Shown here piece by piece: positions 52,201 to 62,480 of a stretch of 64,000 bases of DNA. A program made the translations under genes and the position numbers. The notes beneath the pieces were generated by a model. The model made no database searches and was not told where the DNA came from. It saw nothing but the letters and a program-made list of their open reading frames with translations. The DNA lies in contig OZ020514.1 in assembly GCA_963971425.1 (NCBI GenBank), forward strand, positions 18,945,406-19,009,405. Reading direction: 5' to 3'. Each line of letters begins with the position of its first letter. Position 1 is the first letter of the stretch. This DNA is from Bryoerythrophyllum caledonicum (lineage: Eukaryota > Streptophyta > Bryopsida > Pottiales > Pottiaceae).

Positions 52201-54032
52201 TCCCGCATATAATCTCTACCGAGACAACAGAATTGATCTCGTCGACTGTTCTCAGCTTTGAATCTTTGTCCAGATCAACAGGATGTGCCCGTGCGGAAGG
52301 CCTTGCTTCTGAAACTCAATCACGCACCTAGGTGTATCCGAGCACAGTCCCAAAAACTTTTCAATCCTTGAGATTGGTCATGAGCTCCTCAAACTTGATG
52401 CTGAACACACGCGCCACCAAATCCAGCCGATCTTGCGCCGTCTGCCGCTCTTCCAGCTCCTCTGTGATCTCCGTCCACTTTGGATTGTAGGTAAGCAAGA
52501 TCGTCCAGTACAGCTCACATCGAAGATCTTGTTGATTCTCTGCAAGCCAGTTCAACCTGTTTTGTTCGGCGTACGCCCACGCATCCACCATGTACTATTC
52601 GAGCAATCGACCGACCAGGAAGATGTGCTCGTCGTGCTCACGTGGATGCAGCATGTATGCATAGTACTGCATTTGAGACACGCATCCCGCCTCCACTGCC
52701 CCGCACGACATCTTGATTGACATTATTGAACAGTTGCGCCTCCTCATCATACTCAAATCCTTGTAGCGGCATGGTTGTGGTCCAGCCTTGCCGCCCATCA
52801 GGAAAGAACATGACGTAATGGAACGGAGTGTATACCGAGTGCAGAGCCGAAAGGCGCTGGAGCGGTCCTCCACGGAGCCTAACAATGACGTTGCGATCAA
52901 TCATGCTGCCGTTGTGCCCATCTCTCACCATGATCCCTCCAATCTCGTCGTCTTTTGGCATGTTGTACCTACGCTGGTCTTTCGACGACAAAGATAACAG
53001 CCAAAGTTTGAGCTCTGGTGCAGGTTGGTCAGCAATGCGCTATTGTACCTGCTCATACACCTGTGCATACGGATTGCACTCGTGCAGCATAGTCTGTAGC
53101 TCGGCCATCGTCCGTCGATGAAGGCTGCCAAAGACGTTCATCCGACCGTCGAGTACGGTGCTACTATCGGTGATGTACAGCTGAGAGAACTTTGGAGCTT
53201 CTCCCGCCTCCGGCAGTAAGCTTCCCATCTTATGATACAATAAACCTTGAAGCCGAAATGTGTACACCCCGCCTTACGCGAACCCTTCATCAATCTTAGC
53301 ACCCAGTGACGTAAACAACAGAGTGTTGTTGTACGCCTGGGTGTTTGTTCGAAATGCCTTTGCCATGGGCGTCTAGCTGCTCTGAAGGGTCTGAAGAGGC
53401 TCAGGCGGCGGCGCTAGCGGTTCAATGTTCGAGACCTTCCCTCGATCGCAGCATATCGTGAAATACGGCTTTGCAATTGTCGATCCGTGCCCCACAACTT
53501 ACTCCTCCAACCAGTGAAGCACACGGCATGCCTGACAGCGGATGTTCATGCGGCGAAGGACAAGTTGAAGTACACCCCTAGCTGCATTGATTGCTTGCCG
53601 CGCAAGAGGGATTTCAAGATTGGCTCGGTGTGCTTGCCAATCCTGCTCACGCACTGCCGCTACGTGCTCCTCAGGTTGAGCCACCCTCTAAGCCGCACAC
53701 GCTTTACAATCAATCAGGAGTTCCACAAGCCGTTCCTCAGCTGTGCGTGGGTCACCGCAATCCGCCACTCGTTGCTACTCACGCTGACGTTCTCCTTCTT
53801 GCTCCTGCTATAGAGCACGCTTGGTCTGCCATGCGGCGTAATCTGCCTCACGTTGAGCTACACTCCGATTCGCACGACGCTCGCGAGCAAGGCGATTTCT
53901 CCGTGATCGCCGGCTTTTGGTGACCACAGTGTCATTGCTCACGGCTGGTAGGACTTCTAAATTGCAATGCAAAGTGTTGTTAGAGATGTGCCATTCAAAG
54001 TGATAGCAGACATACGATGAATGTCTCCACAC
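49285..54032 (-). mobile_element. Helitron, autonomous type, decayed
   Basis: A minus-strand Helitron carrying Rep and helicase. At 49,285-49,288 the minus strand ends CTAG followed by T, preceded by a GC-rich weak hairpin block (complement of ccgtcattccgaccgg), as expected for a 3' end. The 5' end is not defined. A second, similar 3'-end block lies at 54,033. Confidence 0.65.
49449..54032 (-). pseudogene. Helitron Rep-helicase (RepHel), broken
   Basis: Pieces in order on the minus strand: basic N-terminus (from 54,032), a CQACRVLHW zinc-binding block, FTICCDRGKV, YTFRLQGLLYHKMGSLLP and a FSQLYI block, RRYNMPKDDEIGG, a Helitron-like N domain (YTPFHYVMFFPDGRQGW), the RLLEQYMVD-type segment, the HUH motif in GLPHGHILLIW (near 52,290), then the helicase: Walker A in FVDGPSGTRKTYL (about 50,770), ASSRITALLL, TAHSRFKIP, LLDKAPM (DEAPM in active members), and C-terminal NKSQGQTLPRVG, LYVAFSLAR at 49,540-49,640. 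Many frameshifts and stops. Walker A is GTRKT rather than GTGKT. Rolling-circle transposase, inactive. Confidence 0.85.
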
Positions 54033-54036
54033 CTAG

Positions 54037-55675
54037 TATCAATACCCGTCGTTCCAAGCGAGGAAGGTTTTTTATTAGTGCTCTTCAGAATAAAATAATT
54101 GCAATCTAAAATATAATACATCAAACAAATATAATACATCAAACGCCACCCACCCAGAAGGCATCGTAAATTGTGTGCTTTTATTTTAAAGCTTGTTATG
54201 GAATGCCTTTTGGTATTAAAAGTTAAAATAAGAGACCTAGTCACAGGTATTGGAGGTGAGGTAGTTTAACAAACGCCTTCAATTATAGGTAGATGCCAAG
54301 CCTCAAAATTGTGTGCGCGCAAGCCCGGACTGAACACTGGGGGAGACAATGAGGGCAAACAGTGAGGTCACAAGTGTTGGTCACCACCGCAATAGCATCC
54401 ACACTCGACCACATCTCCTTCTTGTGCTCCTTGCATTTTTTGTTAAGCAACTTCATTACCAATCCTAACTATTGTGAAGCTCATCTTCTACCCTTCCCTA
54501 CAACTGGACACCATACCAACAAAATTCTGTTTCGGAAACTTTCAACCAACAAAGCGGTTTAATCAACATCAAAGTAACCACCAAATGCACAAAACCCGGC
54601 CAAACCCTAAAACTCCATTTCGGGTACATTACCAAGAGCAGCCATCTCTTTTCCGTTTCGGGTACCGAGGACTCTCATCATGCTTCGGCCACCATGGAAA
54701 CATAGAAACTGGTGATTTCCATATGGGTACTCACAACTCAAACCATGGATTATACTGTAATCATATCAAAGTCTCCCAATCCAGCGAAAAAAGGATAAAA
54801 AATGCAATGATGCATTCCATTGGCTAACTTCCTGGACAGAACATTATTCTAAGAACCGAGCTTGTAGAAACACTACAAAAGGAAACACGGAAGACAGCTC
54901 AGGACTCCAGCTGGTGCGCATCCCATCAACCGTGACATCCTAGTTCATTATCCAAATTTTCAAAAACCCGGAACTCACTGATCAATCTCTCCAGGAGAAG
55001 AATCTGAACAACAAAAAAATCATATGAGCGAGGTTTCTCTAGGCCACAGTGAAACACTGCAAAAACGAACATCTCAACGCCATTTCTGTTGCACCACTGG
55101 AAAATGAGAGACACTTCAGATCTTCAGCTGGTGCATTTAATTCATGACAACATCCATTGACCATGAAGAAAAAGTTGAAAAAACTGGAAAAATTCACATG
55201 AGCAGGGTTTCCCTTCACAATTATTCACGGCAGAATCGAAGAGCCTCTCACTCAGCTGCCACAAAGAAGCATCCCACATTCTCTGATTTATCAAGACATC
55301 CCAAAAACTGGAAGCACCTTCAAGACCTAAGAACAGAGAAACAACATTACCAATCGAGAACTTCCCAGCTCGCTCTGTCAGTAAATACGTAGGTCCAACA
55401 ACCGAGACAAATATGATTGCGCTCCACACCACCACATGGACGCTCCAATTTCGACTCACGACGCGCTGTAAGGGCCCTCTTCATGGTTGCACCAGCGCTA
55501 TCTCTTGGAACTCTGAACCCCTACAGCCTCATCATCCAACATACTGCACCTCCCCAAAATCTTTCATCAAGCTCAAATTCTGCAACCTAATCCAAAAATT
55601 CATTAGAAATTAGAAACCGGAAAAAAAATAGGGCAGTTTATTAAATCGCTACATGATGTAGGGAGTTGAGCGCAC
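54037..55675. other. Non-coding part of the gene-fragment segment
   Basis: Small open stretches on both strands but no recognisable motif. It may hold intron or UTR sequence belonging to the captured AUG1 fragment. Confidence 0.35.
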
Positions 55676-56660
55676 CTTATAGTTGGCAAGATGTTGCTGG
55701 TATTGGCGCTCCTTCGAAGCCATCATTTTGAGGTTGGTGTTTTATTGCATCATCGGCCCCACCCGGAGAGCCACCTCCTCTTCAAGCAGAGCAAGAGCCC
55801 TTCAACCCCCATCCATTAGAAGAGGCATGTTTCATGATAGTAGCAATCTGGAACTGAATGCATCAACATGGATATGGACATGAAAAAAATCGTTGCAAAA
55901 ACATGCAAAAACAAATAAGTATCACCTTTTCAGATACGTCAACCGGGCAATCGCTTTTCGCGTACAATCCAACAGCATTTTGGAAACCCGTTGAGCCTTG
56001 GATCTTGTCTCCTCCAGCTCGGTATTCTTTAATGACAACTCAGCGATGGCCATAAGGTAACTGCTATAGAATAGAAGAGATATTAATGCAAGATATACTT
56101 AACAGTACACCTCATGGATGAAATTTGTCACTCAAACTTAAGCAACTATCAGCATAACGGTTAATCTTAATTCAGGTAGGACCAATTCTTACCAAAACCA
56201 AAGGAACATCTCTACAATTCTAGGAAGACAATTAATATCTACACATTGAACTAATAAAGCAAGACGTTCCGTGCTCACAGCTCCACCCATACATGATCCC
56301 GATAGGAAGGAGTACTAAAAGATCACTCGTAAAACAATGTTAAGTCACGAAGCCTTGTAAAGTTAAAACATACATACCTAGTAGATTCCGTGTCTTTAAG
56401 GTCAAGCAAATTGGCCACATTGGCAAGCGTATTCGCAGACATAACCCCCGACTGCGACAGATTCTCTTGCGAAAGCCCGGTGCATTTGAGCGTCTCGCGG
56501 ATCCTAGCAGTTGGCACAACAACAAACATCCATCAGGGGAAAAAAAAAACCACCGGCATCAATCCTCCAAAGCACAAACCTACCCTAGCTACAGAACTCC
56601 GTGGCCCGCAGGCGCAGATCCACAGCGACGATGGTGGCAGACTGCGTGCAGTGCTGCGAC
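55676..56660 (-). pseudogene. AUG1/HAUS1 (augmin subunit 1) gene fragment
   Basis: Four exon-like blocks with introns between them on the minus strand. 56,597-56,660: TQSATIVAVDLRLRATEF. 56,378-56,503: IRETLKCTGLSQENL and LANVANLLDLKDTES. 55,926-56,060: YLMAIAELSLKNTELEETRS and LLDCTRKAIARLTYLK. 55,676-55,799: LLEEEVALRVGPMMQ, a TAA, then NTNLKMMASKERQYQQ. These match, in order, the middle of plant AUG1, a coiled-coil subunit of the augmin complex that recruits gamma-tubulin to microtubules. GT-AG boundaries are kept, so genomic DNA was captured, not cDNA. Both ends are missing and there is a stop, so it is a dead fragment. Confidence 0.75.
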
Positions 56661-56872
56661 GGCACCGTTGGGTTATGCAGATGTGCCACAGTGCGTGGCG
56701 AGTACTCGAACTCCAAAGTAACCATGCACAAAGTCTAAAGTAACCACCAAATACACAAATTCCAGAAAAAACTGGCACAATGTGACCAAATGGGCACCAA
56801 ATTAGGCGAGAGAGGCGGAGATGGAAAGAGCGGGATCTACGGCACATTTCAAATAAAATGATGCCATCATAC

Positions 56873-56953
56873 CTCACGAAGATAATTCGCGGCCTTCAAG
56901 TGCTCCTCCAACTTCCGCTTCTTCGCAAATGCGGCAACGTTTTTGTCCGTGCT
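56873..56953 (-). pseudogene. Small exon-like block, source unknown
   Basis: DKNVAAFAKKRKLEEHLKAA and then NYLRE, between a CACTAG acceptor and a GTATGA donor. It looks like a real coding exon with a basic helix. It may belong to the AUG1 fragment's 5' part or to another captured gene. Confidence 0.4.
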
Positions 56954-57726
56954 CTAGTGACGCTTGTCTACAACATTGACAGAGAGTGCAAGAAGAGAAC
57001 AAAGAAAGTGATACCCTTCCATGCATTTCTCAAATTTTCTATCTTGGTTTGCTGTGCGGTGATGATCTTTTTGGTCTGTTGTGCAGTGATGCGGTGATGG
57101 TCTTCTTCATCTGTTGGAGCGGCGGACAGACAGACTGGTGCCTATTATATAGGTAGATGGTTAACAATATACCAAGCTTGTATATTTGATAAAGTTACTA
57201 TAAATTTTTTTGGAAATAAGTCATGCAATTCATTTTAAATTGGACCTTAAAATTTATCATTTGAATAAACAATCGAGCACGAACGATTGAAATACTTGTC
57301 ATCAATTATATGATGAATATCTAATCAATAAGCAAGGGATGTATGATATAACAACATTGATCATTGTCGTAATTAAAAAAAATTGTGTTTTTACTAATTA
57401 AATATTTCCTACATGAACTTGTGCCAAGTTGTACACAACTATTAGTATTGATGTTGTTGTAACTAGATATTTTAATGTGCTAAAAAATATTACTTAAAAT
57501 GATGAATATCTGGTTTTATTGCTATGGTAAATTTCTACCTCTATATAAAAATTACTTGAATATCTTAAAAATATACAAATTTAATAGTTAAAAGTACATA
57601 TTAGTTTTAATTAAATTTCTTTATATCATCATAGATTACGGTGAAGTGTAGATCCTGCTGATTTGAGGGGAATTTCAGCACCGGGGGAGAGGAAGGAAGA
57701 GGAGAAGGAAGAGAAGAGAAACTCAC
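56954..57726. other. AT-rich spacer
   Basis: Strongly A/T-rich from 57,120 to 57,650 with no frame. Nothing recognised. Confidence 0.45.
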
Positions 57727-57872
57727 CACTTGCCAGTAAGAGACGTCGAGAGCTGCCAGAAGGTGCCGTAGGTCCAATACTCCATGGACTCCTCGACGAG
57801 CGAGTGCAAGCGGCAGGGCAGCACGGTCTCGCTTAGCTCCAGCCCTTTCTCCCCCGTGCTAGCGAGATCCAT
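57727..57872 (-). pseudogene. bHLH-MYC N-terminal domain fragment (exon 1)
   Basis: ATG at 57,872, then GLELSETVLPCRLHSLVEES and YWTYGTFWQLS, ending at a GTGAGT donor at 57,726. The pattern L-x-x-LVEES-x-x-W-x-Y-x-x-FWQ is that of the bHLH-MYC N domain of plant transcription factors. The rest of the gene is absent, so this is a captured first exon. Confidence 0.55.
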
Positions 57873-58325
57873 CGTGCGCTTTGTAATTCGGAATCTCGTA
57901 AGCCGGCCTCATGAACGTCTTGATTGTGGCCGAGTCTTCGGCGTCCCATAAGCTTGGCACTTGCACGGCCTCCTTGATCATCCAACCCTATCAAACACAC
58001 TCAGAATCCCAACTCAACCACCGCACTCCAACCTCACCACATTTATACCGCCACCTCCCTCCACCTCCATCTCTCCACCAAAACCCTCAAAAACACTCAT
58101 TCATTTTTTAAAAACTCCAGCAAGGAGAGATCGGGCGGACTTCGGCACCATTCGGAGCGAGAGCCAGTGCGCTATGTTTCTCCAAAACTTACACCGACTC
58201 TTATGTTTCTTAAAAGCGGCATCCAATTGCATCTTCCAACAAGTTCTTAAACTTCGGCTGGAGGTTCTGAACGGCAATACTCCACACAAATCTGCTGTTT
58301 TCGCTCCTCGAGCTGGAGATGGCTC

Positions 58326-58448
58326 CTCGGGATGGAGGTTCACCGTAGCCGTCGTGTTCCCGACGCCTCGTTCTCCCGACGTGATCACTACCATGCGCGG
58401 CACCTCTCCCGCGAGCTCCGGCTTGCGATTCCAAGCTCTTGAGACGCG
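58326..58448 (-). pseudogene. Plastid MinD (septum-site protein) gene fragment
   Basis: Minus strand reads WNRKPELAGEVPRMVVITSG then ERGVGNTTATVNL, and homology stops. This is the start of the mature MinD ATPase (WNRKPELAGE, VVITSGKGGVGKTT in functional proteins). The deviant Walker A has K-to-E and K-to-N changes, removing both P-loop lysines. Only about 40 codons remain. MinD positions the chloroplast division ring; this copy cannot work. Confidence 0.75.
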
Positions 58449-58577
58449 CGGCCACGGGCGTGATCGTGATCAAGGATCGCTCGTCCAGGTCCCGGAGCGC
58501 GGACAACCCTTCCAAGCTGCGGCACCGTAGAGATTTGTACAAAGGGCTAGAAGGATGGATTAGGGCTTGTCGCTCAC

Positions 58578-59249
58578 TTGATGCCCATGTGCCGGACCGT
58601 CTCCATCGCAGCCGCCACATGGCAACACAAGGTCGATCTTGAGCGCAGGCGCAGCGTCTGGCAGCGGCCGGCAAGGTCTAGGATTGCTTGTCGCTCCACA
58701 TGTTGGAACTCCGTAAGCGAGAGGTCGAGCATCAGCAGCGACGACGACACTAAAGTCACCTACGCTCTAGACATCCCGAACAAGATGCCATTGCAACGGT
58801 ACTAGACACCTCGGAAGAAGAGAAGAATTGTCAATGACACTTTTCTTTCCTCAGAGGAACATGATCCGCCCACTCGATGCTCAGTGAGTCGAGTGGATTC
58901 TCCATCTTTCAAGGAGTTGGGTGTGAAAGTTTACAAGAGGCAAGTAGGCCTCCCGGTAAAATCTCTCGGGAAGGAATCAGTTGACCTTTCTTTCTCACCA
59001 CTGGATTATTTGGTTGAGTCTTCAGCTGATATGCTTGTTGATCTAGTTGAGACTCCTCATGAATCTTCAGAGACATCCAATCTACCGGTGGATACTCCCA
59101 ATCCACCGATAGACCTTCCGGTTGAGACTTCCAATCTTCCAGTGGACTCTCTGGACCATGTTCTTGTGGGTACTTCCAATCTTCTAGTCAATCCTCCTTT
59201 GGATCAACCGGAAGTTAATTCCACTTATTCAGATGAGTCTTTCGATTGA
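58578..59249 (+). CDS. Uncharacterised Ser/Pro/Asp-rich frame
   Basis: A plus frame interrupted once by TAG 58,803, which then continues TPRKKRRIVNDTFLSSEEHD and ends at a stop at 59,247. The C-terminal half has a loose repeat of (E/D)T-S/P-NLPVD-type units. KKRR could be a nuclear signal. No family recognised. It may be a retroelement gag-like or host fragment. Confidence 0.4.
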
Positions 59250-60960
59250 GCCTTTGTTAAATATTATGTGTTATTTTTTATTTATCCTATTGATTGATGG
59301 GATGTTGTTAAAGTTGCTAGATTTAAACACTAGGATGAGAGTAGTGATGTCAATGGCGCCCCATTGTGCACCTGGTCGCTACCACTTGAGTGATTTCTTC
59401 GGCTATTAATAATGTTAGGGAATGTTTTACCGATCTCGGATCGGGAGTCTTCGAGTTTACCGGTCTATCGGTAATCCGCCGGTGACTAGATTGCCCTTGA
59501 TGTTAGGATCTGAATGTCATTTTGTCATTTTGTGGATCTAATTTTGGGAGATAGCTGTTGACTATTGAGCACTCTCTAGGAGCTAGATGCCATTTTGATA
59601 TTTTGGGAATTTAATTTTGGAAGGTAGCTAGCAGCCTTTGTGTACTTAAGAAGCCTTGGGCTCTTGGTTTAAGCACTCTTATCTTTGTTTCTTTGATTGA
59701 ATCTTGCCTTCATTGCTTGTGTCTAGAGTCTTTATTGAGCTTGTGTGAGTTGCGGTGGATAGGATTGAGTCTTTCTAGTGAGTGTTTGCTAGGATGTACA
59801 AGATTGTGGCTTGTTGAATGTTATGTGATTGATTGAGAGTTGAGGCTTTCGAAGGGAGTAGGATATCCAAGTTTGATAGGTGGAGTAAAATCTGAGATCT
59901 ACTCCAAATCCTTGATCGGTGTGACTAGGAGGAGTTTCTTACCGGATGAAATCCAGAAAGCCTACGACTGTTTATGATAGCCTCCCTTAAGTGGGAAGTG
60001 TTTGGATTGGTGGGGAGGAGTAGTGATATCCCCCCTTAAATGGGAAGTGTTTGAATTGGTGGGGAGGAGTAGTGATATCCCCCCTTAAGTGGGAAGTGTT
60101 TGGATTGGTGGGGAAGAGTAGTGATATCCCCCCTCTTGGTACACCGAGAGAGATCTCGGCTAAGCTTGAGTTCGGAGTATTTCGAGGTTTCTACCCTTAT
60201 AGTGGATGAAGTCCCTTGATCCCCATGGAAGGTTGTCTTGCTAATGTGATTTGTTTAGCATTACACTGTTGTGATTCTTGTATCTTCTTTGTTTAATTCA
60301 TTGGGTGTGGTTGTAGTTGGAATCCGGCTTTGCGTGATCGATTTACCCCGACTATTTTCCAGTAGATTGTGAAGGCCAATGAACTAGCTGCAACCTTTTA
60401 AACGCTTTCAAGGTATAGAGTTAGATTGTGGATATTCTGGCCTCTAGACTGTGAGAACGGAGGGCAGTAACTTTTCGAGCACTGTAAAAACTTACTGGAA
60501 AACTACTCTAACGCTCAACAAAATTTAAACTAAACAATTGTGGCTACTTGTTACCAGTCACTGAGGTACCGGAGAAGCCATCCTCTGGGATGTGTTGAGG
60601 TTATAAATGTGAATTGTCTTTAGATTTAGAAAGTTTGACACATGATAAAAATCCCTTGAAACGATCTGGCTAGGTGGGCTCGCTTAAGATTAATTTCGGT
60701 TAACTTTGAGAATTACAAACTACTAGACTACGACACCGCAGCTGATTCTCTTCTCCCCTGACTCTCGGCCTGAGACTCACCAGTAGACTAGAGGGGCTCT
60801 TAGCGGACGACCGGCTAGAGACGCCACGGCCGACACCGGGCTACTTCCTAGAGAGGCCACGGAAGCTTTTTCTTGACTACTTGAGGCGGACATAGCAGCC
60901 ACTACCGGGTACACTCCGGGCATCACGAGTCGCCGACCCCTGACTTTACCTATTGAGTCA
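59250..60960. other. Region with tandem repeat, no gene recognised
   Basis: T-rich sequence, possibly part of an unrecognised LTR (leader-like text around 59,640-60,300). The only clear feature is the 49-bp repeat. Confidence 0.35.
59987..60136 (+). repeat. 49-bp tandem repeat, three copies
   Basis: Units of the form cccttaagtgggaagtgttt...ggagtagtgatatcc, with only three or four substitutions between copies, so a recent expansion. Confidence 0.85.
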
Positions 60961-61790
60961 ACACCTCAGGCTGTAAACTCGGTGACGGTTGGTATGCAGG
61001 ACTTGATTTCTGCTTTGGAGCAAAACCTGACGGTAGCTACTTAGCTTCGTAGTCTTTATACTGATTGGCAAGCCCAGACAGTGCCGAGGATGGAGCACAA
61101 TCGGCTCTAGAAGCAGCATTGTTCCCTCCACGATTGAGTGGAAGCTCTGGAGGCCGAGTTGACTCGGACACGACAAGAGCTGCAGGCATCCTCAAAGGCG
61201 GAGGCGGCCAACTCTGCTTCCCGACTGCGACGCTTGGAGGTAGAGATGCTCGTGAACGCCAAGGTGAAGGCTCACGTTCAGTTGGTATTGAATCACTATT
61301 TCTTGGTGGAGGACTACCGAAAGAAGGGCCTCACTCCATTGACTCACCCACGTATGTAGTATAGATACATGAGCTCGTCTCACCAGTTGTTGTGGGATTC
61401 TTTGAAGCACTGTACGAATGATGTTGCCAGGTATTGCTAGTATTTGAACCGATTCTCAGTGGCCTATCCGGACTTTGATTTCCTGGCTAGCAATCTAAAG
61501 TCTCAGGCGGAGTTCGACCTCATCCTAACCCAAATGCCAACCAGTGGCAGTACAGCAGCCCCATTGGCGATGGCCTTGAATGGTGGCTATATGCCTGGCT
61601 ATCCTCTACAAGGATGGGAGGGATTCTGCAGGCATTACACGCCAACGACGCCGACCTCGGCCACCTCCAATTTCCCAGCTCGGAAGTTACGATGTTCAAC
61701 TTCATTTTTGTGGACCACCAAGAAGTCTTGAAGACGGTCTTTGCCCTACTCTCGGTAGTGTTCAGACTAGTGACCTAACTCTCTAGGATG
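60960..61790 (+). pseudogene. Decayed coiled-coil protein frame
   Basis: Broken plus frames: a heptad-like helix (VEALEAELTRTRQELQASSK, 61,138-61,260), HVQLVLNHYFLVEDYRKKGL, a stop, RYMSSSHQLLW, a stop, then SVAYPDFDFLASNL and a Gly/Pro/Thr-rich end. The frame is kept across the stops at 61,357 and 61,438. Composition resembles the gag region of some plant retroelements, but no zinc knuckle or capsid motif is visible. Confidence 0.35.
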
Positions 61791-62480
61791 ACCTTTTTCT
61801 AGGGGCAAAGGTCCAGGGTTTGTCTCAGTCTGCCCTCCCTCTCGCGGAGTGACACCTCGTAGCGTTTCCGGATCGGCGGATGGACGTAGCGGCAGCCTCA
61901 CGGCGACACCTGGCATAGGAGCACCCGGCGACATCTCCAGCAACATTTTCTTCACCTGTGGTTAGGAGCATTCAAGTGACTTTTAGCCCGATGGGTGTTA
62001 GCCGAGAGTCCTTTCCTCCCAAGTTTTATTTTTTCGACCCTTAGACCTTTTTCAGCAACACTTATACTCACCACGACCCCTCAACATCGGAGGACCGATG
62101 TAGTTTAGAAGGGGGATTATGTTAAGCGGAGAACCAAAATTAGAGGAACCAGATAGTAATTTTCTTTTTTGAACACCGGATGAGTTTTTAGCTCTCAAGT
62201 GGATGAACCTGGACAGGCGGATGACATCCGTCCTGACCAATTTCATCTGCCAGTTTGATGAACCTAGACGGCAGGAGGACTTTCATCTAGTCCAGTTTTC
62301 TTCCTCCGGATGAAACCAATTAGGATTTGGAGCACATTTTGGACGAGCTTTGGCAAGCTCTCTTTCTATCTTGCAACTTCGAGCTAGAGCATAGTCACTA
62401 AAGTTTAAAGGATTTTTTAGAGTGTTAAAAGGTTACATTGGGATTGGAAGACTTCGCTATGTAAAAAATAGTGAGCTAGT
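61790..62480. other. Spacer before the third LTR
   Basis: No gene seen. It contains repeated cggatga/gatgaacctgga words around 62,170-62,310. Confidence 0.4.

Larger units (their letters stand above)
54033..58800 (-). mobile_element. Helitron-like segment carrying host-gene fragments
   Basis: Its left edge is a CTAG at 54,033-54,036, preceded on the minus strand by ACGACGGGT and by a 55-bp block also found at the 3' end of the neighbouring Helitron (shared ggaaggttttttatta). Three fragments of unrelated plant genes, all minus strand, follow within 4.5 kb (AUG1, bHLH-MYC N domain, MinD). This arrangement is typical of Helitron gene capture. The 5' boundary is not located. Confidence 0.55.

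Noticed and set aside
55676-56660. Functional AUG1 gene
   Set aside because: The N- and C-terminal exons are missing, a stop interrupts the last block, and it sits between other gene fragments in Helitron DNA.
58326-58448. Functional MinD gene
   Set aside because: Only about 40 codons remain, both P-loop lysines are changed and there is no continuation of the protein in any frame.
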